Shown: piece by piece, positions 1 to 7,287 of the stretch
How the letters are laid out: every line of letters starts with the position of its first letter
Numbering within the stretch: position 1 is the stretch's first letter
Source: Halopenitus salinus
GTDB taxonomy: Archaea > Halobacteriota > Halobacteria > Halobacteriales > Haloferacaceae
Assembly (NCBI RefSeq): GCF_042662125.1
Contig: NZ_JBHSXL010000009.1
Span: forward strand, 372,001 to 436,000
Reading direction: 5' to 3'
DNA length: 64,000 nucleotides
Made by a program: the position numbers and the translations under genes
The notes under the pieces: model-generated
Databases searched by the model: none
What the model saw: the letters and a program-made list of their open reading frames with translations, nothing else
Told to the model about the DNA's origin: nothing

Positions 1-2
1 CC

Positions 3-1553
3 GTGGGCGTCCTCGCCGAGGACGCCGACCGCGAGGTGCTCGCGGCCAACCAGCGCGTCTTCGACCTCCTCGAGATTCCCGGCGAGCCGGCGGACGCGGC
101 GGGAGCCGACTGCGTGGAGCTCGCGCGCGCGGCGAGCGAGGAGTTCGAGGATCCGGACCGGTTCCTCGATCGGATCGGGGACCTGATCGAAAAGCGACAG
201 CCGGTCACGAACGAGGAGCTCGCGCTCGCGGACGGCCGCACGTTCTCGCGCAGTTACCGGCCGATCGACCTTCCGGAGGGGCAGGGCCACCTGTGGGTCT
301 ATCAGGACGTGAGCGACCGCAAGCGCCGCGATCTCCGCCTCGAGGCGTTGAACGAGACGGCCCAGCGGCTGATGGGCGCCAGGGACCGGCGGGAGGTGGC
401 GGAGGTCGGCGTCGAGGCAGCCCGCGACGTGCTCGGGTTGGAGGCCAACGCGATCCACCTGCGCGAGGAGGAGGTAGAGGAGAAGGAGGACGGAGAGGAG
501 GGACCGGAGCTGGCGCCGGTCGCCTCGACGACGGCCGTCCGGGACCTCGTCGGGGACCTCCCGACCTTCACGGCAGGGGAGGGGATCGCCTGGCGCGCCT
601 ACGAGACGGGCGAGGCGATCTCGATCGACGACGTGCGGGAGGACCCCGACGTCTACGCCGAGGGGACAGAGATGCGAAGCGAGGTCTACCTCCCGCTCGG
701 CGAGTACGGCATACTCATCGCGGGATCGCCGGAGGTCGGCGCGTTCGACGACCGGGACGTCGTGCTCGGGGAGATCCTCGCGGGCAACGTGGTCACGGCC
801 CTCGAGCAGGTCGAACGGACGGAGCGGTTGCGCGAGCGCGAGCGCGAGCTCACGCGTCAAAACGATCGCCTGGAGGAGTTCGCGAGCGTCGCCTCACACG
901 ACCTTCGGAACCCGCTCAACGTCGCGAAGGGGCGACTGCACCTCGCGATGGAGGAAGCGGACGCGGCGGCACGGGACGACCTCGCCGACGTCGAGCGGGC
1001 GCTCGACCGGATGGAGGAGCTCATCGAGGACCTGCTCGCCCTGGCGCGCGAGGAGAACACCGAGACGGACGAGACGGCCGTCCCCCTCGACGACCTCGCG
1101 AGGGGCTGTTGGGACGACGTCGAGACCGACGGCGCGACGCTTCGCGTCGAGACCGACCGCCGGATCCGCGCCGACGAGGGGCGACTGCGCCAGATCCTCG
1201 AGAACCTCTTCGCTAACGCCGTCGAACACGGCTCGACGAGCCCTCCCTCGCAAACTCGCGAGGACGCCGTCGACCATGGTTCGACCGGAAGCGACGGCGT
1301 CCGAATAACCGTCGGGGAAACGGACGAGGAACCCGGGTTCTTCGTCGCCGACGACGGATCCGGTATCCCCGAACCCGAACGCGATCGGGTCTTCGAGTAC
1401 GGCTACTCCGGATCCGAGAGCGGGACGGGTTTCGGGCTCTCGATCGTCGATCAGGCCGCGGGGGCACACGGCTGGGACGTACGCGCGACCGCCTCGGAGA
1501 CGGGCGGCGCACGCTTCGAGATCACGGGCGTCGAGTTCGTGGACGAGGAGTGA
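3..1553 (+). CDS. Sensor histidine kinase (PAS-GAF-HisKA-HATPase), probably 5'-truncated by the window edge
   Basis: A histidine kinase that probably senses a signal through an N-terminal PAS-like segment (about residues 1-105) and a GAF-like segment (about 110-275). A coiled linker leads to an H-box with the phospho-acceptor His at residue 299 (VASHDLRNPLN). The ATPase domain shows an N-box (LENLFANAVEHG), the G1 motif DDGSGIP and the G2 motif GTGFGLSI. No membrane segment is visible, so the visible part is cytoplasmic. A low-complexity insert rich in Ser/Gly follows the N-box, as is common in haloarchaeal kinases. The frame is open from base 3, so the true start probably lies upstream. No response regulator is adjacent in the window. 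Confidence 0.88.
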   Translation: MGVLAEDADREVLAANQRVFDLLEIPGEPADAAGADCVELARAASEEFEDPDRFLDRIGDLIEKRQPVTNEELALADGRTFSRSYRPIDLPEGQGHLWVYQDVSDRKRRDLRLEALNETAQRLMGARDRREVAEVGVEAARDVLGLEANAIHLREEEVEEKEDGEEGPELAPVASTTAVRDLVGDLPTFTAGEGIAWRAYETGEAISIDDVREDPDVYAEGTEMRSEVYLPLGEYGILIAGSPEVGAFDDRDVVLGEILAGNVVTALEQVERTERLRERERELTRQNDRLEEFASVASHDLRNPLNVAKGRLHLAMEEADAAARDDLADVERALDRMEELIEDLLALAREENTETDETAVPLDDLARGCWDDVETDGATLRVETDRRIRADEGRLRQILENLFANAVEHGSTSPPSQTREDAVDHGSTGSDGVRITVGETDEEPGFFVADDGSGIPEPERDRVFEYGYSGSESGTGFGLSIVDQAAGAHGWDVRATASETGGARFEITGVEFVDEE

Positions 1554-1701
1554 GAAAACCACGAACGACGGCGGGAGAGGGCGGCAGTGAGGGCGGCGAG
1601 AACGGGGAGCCACGAGGGAGCGAGAATGTGAAACGGAGACGGCCGTGGCCGTCCGGGCGCGGACGCGCATCTTTTTGCACGACCCCCTCGAGCGTTCGTC
1701 C

Positions 1702-2361
1702 ATGAGCGCCGATCGGCCGGACGAGGAGGAGGACACCCTCGAGGACCACGGCCCGGAGGATCCGGACGTCGGTGACCTCCTCAGAAAGCTCGACGCGTTG
1801 GAGGAGACCGTCGACGACCCCCACGAGCGCCGAAAGGTCCAACAGACCATCTCGCTTGTCGAGCGGATGCCCGGGAGCACGGCGTTCAGCGAACACATCT
1901 ACAAGTACACCTCCCGGGACATGGCGGAGGCGCTCGTCGGGGGCGTCATCTTCGCGCTGCCGTTCCTCGTCGAGGACGGCGTCTTCCTCATCGCCGAGTG
2001 GTTCCTCGCGGTCCGGATCGCGGCGGTTCCGGTCCTCCTCCTCGCGAACGTGTTCTTCGTGCTCGTGTTGTCCGCCGGGTTGATCTACTACGCGGACATC
2101 CGGGAGGTGCGGGTGACGAATCCGATCCTCGGGGTCATTCCGCGGCGATACGTGGGCGTGCTCGCCCTCTCGTTCGCGGTCGCGGGCGTGCTGATGGCGA
2201 TGTGGGGGCGGCTGGCGATCGACGACCCGACGCCGCTTGAGGCCTTCGCCCGGGTGACGGTCGTCTGGACCGCCACCGTACTCGGGTCCGCCCTCGGCGA
2301 CATTCTCCCCGGAGAAAGCAAGGGCGAGGACATAAGCGAGATGTTCGACGACGACGACTGA
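1702..2361 (+). CDS. Integral membrane protein, DUF2391-like
   Basis: A 219-residue protein with an acidic N-terminal cytoplasmic segment (about 75 residues) and roughly five hydrophobic helices, ending in an acidic tail. The layout and the conserved stretch just before the first helix resemble the DUF2391 membrane family. The molecular role is unknown. The ATG at 1702 was preferred over an upstream in-frame start at 1645 because a T-rich TATA-like element (around 1668-1676) lies about 28 bases before it, as expected for a leaderless mRNA. It stands alone between the kinase and the convergent ilvD. Confidence 0.7.
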   Translation: MSADRPDEEEDTLEDHGPEDPDVGDLLRKLDALEETVDDPHERRKVQQTISLVERMPGSTAFSEHIYKYTSRDMAEALVGGVIFALPFLVEDGVFLIAEWFLAVRIAAVPVLLLANVFFVLVLSAGLIYYADIREVRVTNPILGVIPRRYVGVLALSFAVAGVLMAMWGRLAIDDPTPLEAFARVTVVWTATVLGSALGDILPGESKGEDISEMFDDDD

Positions 2362-2420
2362 TCGCGGACGCCGGGGGGGAACAAAAGACGGGACGACTGC
2401 GGGACCGGATTCGGCGGTGC

Positions 2421-4202
2421 TTACTCGCGTTTGACGCCGGGGTTCGTGACGGCGCCGAGCGACGCGGAGGCGAAATCGCGGTGGTACTTCGCGAGGATGC
2501 CCGAGGTGTAGGGCGGCTCCGGCGGCTCCCAGTCGGCGTGGCGGGAGGCCAGCTCGTCCTCCGAGAGGTCGACGGAGAGCTCGCGGTTCGGGATGTCGAC
2601 GGTGACCTCGTCGCCCTCCTCGATCAGGCCGATCGGACCGCCGGATGCGGCCTCGGGGGCGACGTGGCCGATCATTGGGCCGCGGGTCGCACCGGAGAAG
2701 CGGCCGTCGGTGAGGAGCGCGACGTCGTCCTCGTGGCCGGCGCCGACGACGGCGGCGGTCACGCCGAGCATCTCGCGCATGCCGGGGCCGCCGCGGGGAC
2801 CCTCGTTGCGGATGACGATCACGTCGCCGGACTCGATCTCGCCGGTCTGGACGTACTCCATCGCGTCCTCCTCGTTCTCGAAGATCCGCGCGGGGCCCTC
2901 GTGGTGGAACTCGTCCTGGCCGGTCGCCTTCAGGACCGCGCCCTCGGGCGCGAGGTTCCCCTTCAGGATCTTGATGGCGCCCTCGGGCTGTTTGGGCTCG
3001 TCGACCGGATAGAGGAAGTCGGCGTCGATCTCCTCGTCGTCGGGGAGATCGAGGCGCTCGAGCTCCTCGGAGATGGTCCGGCCCGTCACGGTGAGCTGGT
3101 CGCCGTCGAACAGGTCGGCCTCGATCAGCCGACGGATGACGATCGGGACGCCGCCGATCTCGTGGAGGTCGTTCATCACGCTCTGGCCGCCGGGCTGCAT
3201 GTCGGCGATCTTCGGGGTGCGACGCGAGATCTCGTCGAAGTCCTCGATGTCGAGGCCGACGCCGGCCTCGCGGGCGAGCGCGAGGAGGTGCAGGACGCCG
3301 TTCGTCGAGCCGCCGATCGCCGTCTGGAGGGCGATCGCGTTCTCGAAGGACTCGCGGGTCAGAAGGTCCGAGGGGCGCCGGTCGTTCTCGATGCAGTCGA
3401 CGACCAGGTCGCCGGCGCGTTCGGCGACCTCGTAGCGCTCGTCGACCTCGGCTGGCGCGGAGGCGGACCCGAGCGGGGCGAGTCCGAGCGCCTCGGAGAT
3501 GGAGGCCATCGTGTTCGCCGTGAACATCCCGCCACACGAGCCGGCGCCGGGACAGGCGTTGCGCTCCAGCTCGTCGAGTTCGTCCGCGTCCATCTCGCCT
3601 TGCGCGTAGGTGCCGACGCCCTCGAAGACCTGCACGATGGTGACGTCGCGTCCCTCGTGTTGGCCGGGCATGATCGAGCCGCCGTAGAGGAAGACCGAGG
3701 GGAGGTCGGTCCGGATGGCCGCCATCATCATGCCGGGGAGGTTCTTGTCACAGCCCGCGACCGTGACGAGTCCGTCCATCCGCTCGCCGAAGGAGACGAG
3801 CTCGACGGAGTCGGCGATGACCTCCCGGGAGATGAGCGAGGCCTTCATCCCCTCCGTGCCCATCGAGATGGCGTCGGAGATGGTGATCGTGCCGAACTCG
3901 ATGGGCATCCCGCCGGTGTCCTCGACGCCGTCGATCGCGGATCCGGCCACGTCGTCGAGGTGGACGTTACACGGCGTGATGTCGGCCGCGGGGTTGGCCA
4001 CGCCCACCATCGGCGAGGAGAGATCGGCGTCGTCGAAGCCCATCGCACGGAACATCGATCGGTGGGGCGCACGCTCCGCGCCCTCGGTCACGTCCCGACT
4101 CGGCAGGTCGGCGTCCTTGCTGCCGGCGAATTTCTCTGTGTCGTCGCGCGAAGCGTCCTCGTCGTCGACGGCGTCCCCGGGCCGTCGTTGGGATTCGCTC
4201 AT
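2421..4202 (-). CDS. ilvD: Dihydroxy-acid dehydratase
   Basis: Catalyses dehydration of 2,3-dihydroxy-isovalerate and 2,3-dihydroxy-3-methylvalerate to the 2-oxo acids in valine and isoleucine synthesis, using an Fe-S cluster and Mg. The 593-residue length fits the family. Signature motifs are present: CDKNLPGM with Cys about residue 151, and CPGAGSCGGMFTANTM with Cys about 217 and 223. The extra N-terminal stretch of about 45 acidic residues is a typical haloarchaeal extension. No other branched-chain amino-acid gene is adjacent, so it appears to be transcribed singly. Confidence 0.96.
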   Translation of the reverse strand: MSESQRRPGDAVDDEDASRDDTEKFAGSKDADLPSRDVTEGAERAPHRSMFRAMGFDDADLSSPMVGVANPAADITPCNVHLDDVAGSAIDGVEDTGGMPIEFGTITISDAISMGTEGMKASLISREVIADSVELVSFGERMDGLVTVAGCDKNLPGMMMAAIRTDLPSVFLYGGSIMPGQHEGRDVTIVQVFEGVGTYAQGEMDADELDELERNACPGAGSCGGMFTANTMASISEALGLAPLGSASAPAEVDERYEVAERAGDLVVDCIENDRRPSDLLTRESFENAIALQTAIGGSTNGVLHLLALAREAGVGLDIEDFDEISRRTPKIADMQPGGQSVMNDLHEIGGVPIVIRRLIEADLFDGDQLTVTGRTISEELERLDLPDDEEIDADFLYPVDEPKQPEGAIKILKGNLAPEGAVLKATGQDEFHHEGPARIFENEEDAMEYVQTGEIESGDVIVIRNEGPRGGPGMREMLGVTAAVVGAGHEDDVALLTDGRFSGATRGPMIGHVAPEAASGGPIGLIEEGDEVTVDIPNRELSVDLSEDELASRHADWEPPEPPYTSGILAKYHRDFASASLGAVTNPGVKRE

Positions 4203-4282
4203 GACCCGACGATCGTCCCCCGACGATTTAAAATAACCGTGTGATCGCTTCCCGAAGCGAACCGGTCACCGAACCCGGCCGA

Positions 4283-4960
4283 TCAGCGGAACGCGCGAAG
4301 GATCCCCTGTCCGTCCGTGCAGTCGGCGACGTCGGGCAGCGCCGCGCGTTCGGGGTGGGGCATCAACACCGCGGTCGCCTCACGCTCGCCGAGGACGCCG
4401 GCGACGTTCCCCGTCGAGCCGTTGGGGTTCGCCTCGTCCGTGACGTTTCCGTCGGCGTCACAGTAGCGGAACAGCACGCGGTCGTCGGCCTCCAGATCGG
4501 CGTAGGCGTCCTCGCCGATCTCGAAGCGGCCCTCGCCGTGGGCGATCGGAAGGCGAAGGACCTCGCCGGCCTCGTAGGCGTCGGTCCAGGGCGTGTCCGC
4601 GCGCTCGACGCGGAGGTGGACGTGTTCACACTGGAAGCGCGCGCTCGCGTTGGTCGTGAACGCGCCGTCGACGAGGCGGGACTCGGCGCCGATCTGCGCG
4701 CCGTTGCAGATCCCGAGGACCGGCGTGCCGTCGCCGGCGGCCGTCCGGATCGACTCCATGATCGGAGCGCGCGCCGCCATCGCGCCGGCCCGGAGGTAGT
4801 CTCCGTAGGAGAACCCGCCCGGGAGGACGATCCCGTCGGTGTCCTCGGGAAGCCCGTCCTCGAACCAGCGGCGCTCGGCGTCGATCCCGAGGTGGTCGAG
4901 GGCGCGGACCGCGTCCCGATCGCAGTTCGACCCGCCGAACTGGACGACCGTGACCGTCAT
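4283..4960 (-). CDS. purQ: Phosphoribosylformylglycinamidine synthase, glutaminase subunit
   Basis: Glutaminase component that supplies ammonia to PurL for conversion of FGAR to FGAM in purine synthesis. The 225-residue protein begins MTVTVVQFGGSNCDRD, typical of PurQ, and carries the class I amidotransferase nucleophile elbow (GICNGAQIG) and a C-terminal HGEG / MPHPER region with the catalytic His and Glu. Its ATG overlaps the purS stop codon by four bases (ATGA at 4957-4960), so the two are translationally coupled. The catalytic subunit purL is not in this window. Confidence 0.96.
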   Translation of the reverse strand: MTVTVVQFGGSNCDRDAVRALDHLGIDAERRWFEDGLPEDTDGIVLPGGFSYGDYLRAGAMAARAPIMESIRTAAGDGTPVLGICNGAQIGAESRLVDGAFTTNASARFQCEHVHLRVERADTPWTDAYEAGEVLRLPIAHGEGRFEIGEDAYADLEADDRVLFRYCDADGNVTDEANPNGSTGNVAGVLGEREATAVLMPHPERAALPDVADCTDGQGILRAFR

Positions 4961-5208
4961 CGTTCGGCCACGGCGACGTCGTAGTCGTGGATGGTCGGGT
5001 TCGCGAGGAGCCGCTCGGCCATCTCCTCCGCGCGATCGGCGGCCTCCTCGACGTCGTCGGCCTGGAGGTCGACCTCGAAGCGGTCGGCCGACCGGAGGTC
5101 CTCGAGGTCGAACCCGAGCCGTTCGAGCGCCCGCTTCGTCGTCTCGGCCTCGGGATCGAGGACGCCCCGCTTGAGCCGGACCGTGACGGTCGCAGTGTAG
5201 CCGGTCAT
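4957..5208 (-). CDS. purS: Phosphoribosylformylglycinamidine synthase, PurS subunit
   Basis: An 83-residue small subunit that bridges PurQ and PurL in the FGAM synthase complex. The sequence shows the family pattern: a first beta strand (ATVTVRLKRGVLDPEAE), a helix with LERLGF, then an RFEVDL strand. The start at 5208 gives the normal family length; longer readings of this frame extend into non-conserved sequence. It is the first gene of the purS-purQ pair. Confidence 0.95.
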   Translation of the reverse strand: MTGYTATVTVRLKRGVLDPEAETTKRALERLGFDLEDLRSADRFEVDLQADDVEEAADRAEEMAERLLANPTIHDYDVAVAER

Positions 5209-5359
5209 CGATCGATACTGCGAAGTCGTGTGCAAAAACGGTTTTGGAACGGGTGTACGATCCATGTTTGTGGATACTAACTGGTGGGTGTCGACCGGAA
5301 GAACGGGCCCCGATCGACGCCGTAACAAGGCTTTTGGGACGGCACGGAGAGTGTGAGCC

Positions 5360-6565
5360 ATGGGACGATTCGAGGGGGGTGGGCCCCCGGAGACGGTCGA
5401 ATACGAGCCGACGAGCGTGAAGGACCTGCTCGTCGAGATGAAGGACACGGCGGAGCTGCTCATCGATCTCTCCTACTCGGCCGTCCTCCACCGGAGCACC
5501 GACGTCGCCCGGGAGGTGCTCGAGCTGGAAAACCGGATGGACGTCCTCCAGTTGCGCGCCCGGATGAGCCTGATGCTCGCGGCGCGAAATCCCGACGAGG
5601 CCGAACGGCTCGCCCCGGTCCTCGGCGTGGTCTCCGGGGCGGACAAGGTGAGCGATGCCGCCGGCGACATCGCGAAGATCGTCTTAGAGGAGATCGGCCT
5701 GCCGGAGGCGATGCGCGGCGCGCTGTCCGAGGCCGTCGAGATGCTGGTTCGCGGCGAGATACACGACGACTCGCCGTACGCGGGACGGACCCTCGCCGAC
5801 ATCGACCTGGAGTCGGAGACCGGCGTTCGGGCCATCGCGATCCGGCGCTCCCAGGAGTGGATACTCAATCCCGGCCCGAACACGACCCTGCGGGCGGGCG
5901 ACGTCGCGATCCTGCGGGGTCCCGAAGCGTCGATCTCCGGGGTACACGAGACCGCGACCGGGAAGGCCTACGAACCCGGCGAGCCCGCCGAACCCGACGT
6001 CTCCGACCTCGAGCGGGCCGTCGACTCCATCGTGTTGATGAAGAACCTCTCGGAGCTGGCCGTCGACCTCGCCTACGGGTCGGTGCTGTTCGACACCGAG
6101 GAGCTGGCCGAGGAGGTGGCCAACCTCGAGGTGGAGGTCGACGCGCTCCAGTCGCGCTTCGAGGCCTGGACGCTGCAGGCGGCCGCCGAGGCGGACGATC
6201 CGGTCGCGCTTCGCGGACTCATCCACCTGGGCGTCGCCACCGAGACGATCTCCGATGCGGCCCTCGAGATCACGGAGGGGGTCCTCCGTGATCTCGACGT
6301 CCATCCGGTCGTCGAACTCGCGGTCCGGGAGTCCGACGAGATCATCACCCGGACGACCGTCGAGGCCGGAAGCGAACTCGAGGGGACCGCCGTCCGCGAG
6401 GGAGTTCCGGAGACGGCCGTCTCCACGAGCGTGTTGGCGATCCGGCGGCCCGACGAGGGATGGCTGGTCGGCCCGGATCTCGACACCACGATCCGTGAGG
6501 GAGACGTGTTGATCACGAAGGGGACGCGCACCTCGGCGGCGGCGTTCGGCTCGCTCGCGGAGTGA
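5360..6565 (+). CDS. Duplicated PhoU / TrkA-C domain regulatory protein
   Basis: A 401-residue soluble protein built as a tandem duplication. PhoU-like helical bundles lie at about 20-125 and 215-315, each followed by a TrkA-C-like beta domain (about 130-200 and 325-398). The two halves share the patterns VKDLLVEMKDTAELLIDLSYSAVL / IVLMKNLSELAVDLAYGSVL and IAIRRSQEWILNPGPNTTL / LAIRRPDEGWLVGPDLDTTI. TrkA-C (RCK-C) domains bind ligands, often nucleotides, and PhoU modules commonly regulate transporters, so a role in controlling a potassium or other ion transporter is inferred. No channel gene is adjacent. The start at 5360 follows a TATA-like run (ggctttt) near 5328. Confidence 0.75.
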   Translation: MGRFEGGGPPETVEYEPTSVKDLLVEMKDTAELLIDLSYSAVLHRSTDVAREVLELENRMDVLQLRARMSLMLAARNPDEAERLAPVLGVVSGADKVSDAAGDIAKIVLEEIGLPEAMRGALSEAVEMLVRGEIHDDSPYAGRTLADIDLESETGVRAIAIRRSQEWILNPGPNTTLRAGDVAILRGPEASISGVHETATGKAYEPGEPAEPDVSDLERAVDSIVLMKNLSELAVDLAYGSVLFDTEELAEEVANLEVEVDALQSRFEAWTLQAAAEADDPVALRGLIHLGVATETISDAALEITEGVLRDLDVHPVVELAVRESDEIITRTTVEAGSELEGTAVREGVPETAVSTSVLAIRRPDEGWLVGPDLDTTIREGDVLITKGTRTSAAAFGSLAE

Positions 6566-6584
6566 GGACCGGAACGGGCGAATT

Positions 6585-6989
6585 CTACCCGAGCCGGAAG
6601 GATGGCTCGTCCGTATCGCCGTCGAGGTCCTCGAGCTGGATGACCTCCTCGTCCTCGTCCTCGAGCTGCTCTCTGAGGTAGGTCACGTAGCGTTTGTGCT
6701 CCTCGAGCTGCTCCCTGAGGTGGTCGGCCTCCAGCTCGAGCCGCTCGTGCTCGCGGATGAAGCTCTTCGGCACCTCCACCTTCGGGGGGAAGGAGTCGTC
6801 GGCGTCGCCCGCGTTCTCCAGTTCGTGTTCGGGGACGACGCGCACCTTCCCGTCGTGGGCAACGAGCGTGTCCACGTAGTCGCGGAACACCGCCGAAAGC
6901 GAGATGTCGCGTTCCTCGGCGATCTCGCGAAGCGTCTCGAAGGCGTCCTCGTTGACGCGAAACGAGATCGTCTTGTTCTTGTTGCCCAT
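6585..6989 (-). CDS. Ribbon-helix-helix protein with C-terminal coiled coil
   Basis: A 134-residue protein. Residues 4-45 (TISFRVNEDAFETLREIAEERDIS) match the ribbon-helix-helix DNA-binding fold of the CopG/Arc type. Residues about 75-115 form a charged, heptad-like coiled coil, followed by an acidic tail. It is probably a dimeric or oligomeric DNA-binding protein; the target is unknown. Two adjacent ATGs (6992 and 6989) are possible; a TATA-like element on this strand near 7010-7020 fits either as a leaderless start. It is convergent with the PhoU/TrkA-C gene and has no toxin partner. Confidence 0.75.
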   Translation of the reverse strand: MGNKNKTISFRVNEDAFETLREIAEERDISLSAVFRDYVDTLVAHDGKVRVVPEHELENAGDADDSFPPKVEVPKSFIREHERLELEADHLREQLEEHKRYVTYLREQLEDEDEEVIQLEDLDGDTDEPSFRLG

Positions 6990-7145
6990 CATCGACTCGT
7001 TGGTCCCGCATAATACTTAAACGTTTGTCAGACGGGCGCACGGACGCGTCGATCGTCGCCCGACGTCGCAGCGATGCACGACGCCGAACCCGGCTCCGTC
7101 GTCGGATCTCGACGCCGATCCGAACCAACACGCGGAGCGAAACAC

Positions 7146-7262
7146 CGGCCCGGATCACCAACGAATCGGCCAAATCACCAACCTCCCGACCAAAACCGAC
7201 ACGTCGACCAAAACCACCGACACCCCGACCAGAACCACCAACATCCCGACCCGAACCACTAA
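7146..7262 (+). repeat. Degenerate ~20-21 base tandem repeat, partly readable as a His/Asn/Gln-rich peptide repeat
   Basis: About six imperfect copies with cores at 7146, 7167, 7187, 7205, 7226 and 7247, consensus near CGACCAAAACCACCGACA. The last intervals (18, 21, 21) keep one reading frame, and an ORF from 7074 to 7262 reads them as heptads of the type PDQNHQH. Codon use cannot settle whether that peptide is made. The array ends 25 bases before the start of the secreted protein gene, so it lies in its promoter region. Confidence 0.6.
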
Positions 7263-7287
7263 TTCGGTCCGTCACCTCGCCTCGTGC

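Noticed and set aside
1522..3537. A 671-codon Arg-rich ORF overlapping ilvD on the same strand
   Set aside because: It reads the ilvD region in a wrong frame and has no recognisable domain.
2481..4244. A 587-codon ORF opposite ilvD
   Set aside because: Antisense shadow of ilvD, with Val/Asp/Gly-rich content and no motifs.
7146..7262. A CRISPR array
   Set aside because: The repeats are degenerate and contiguous, without spacers of constant length.
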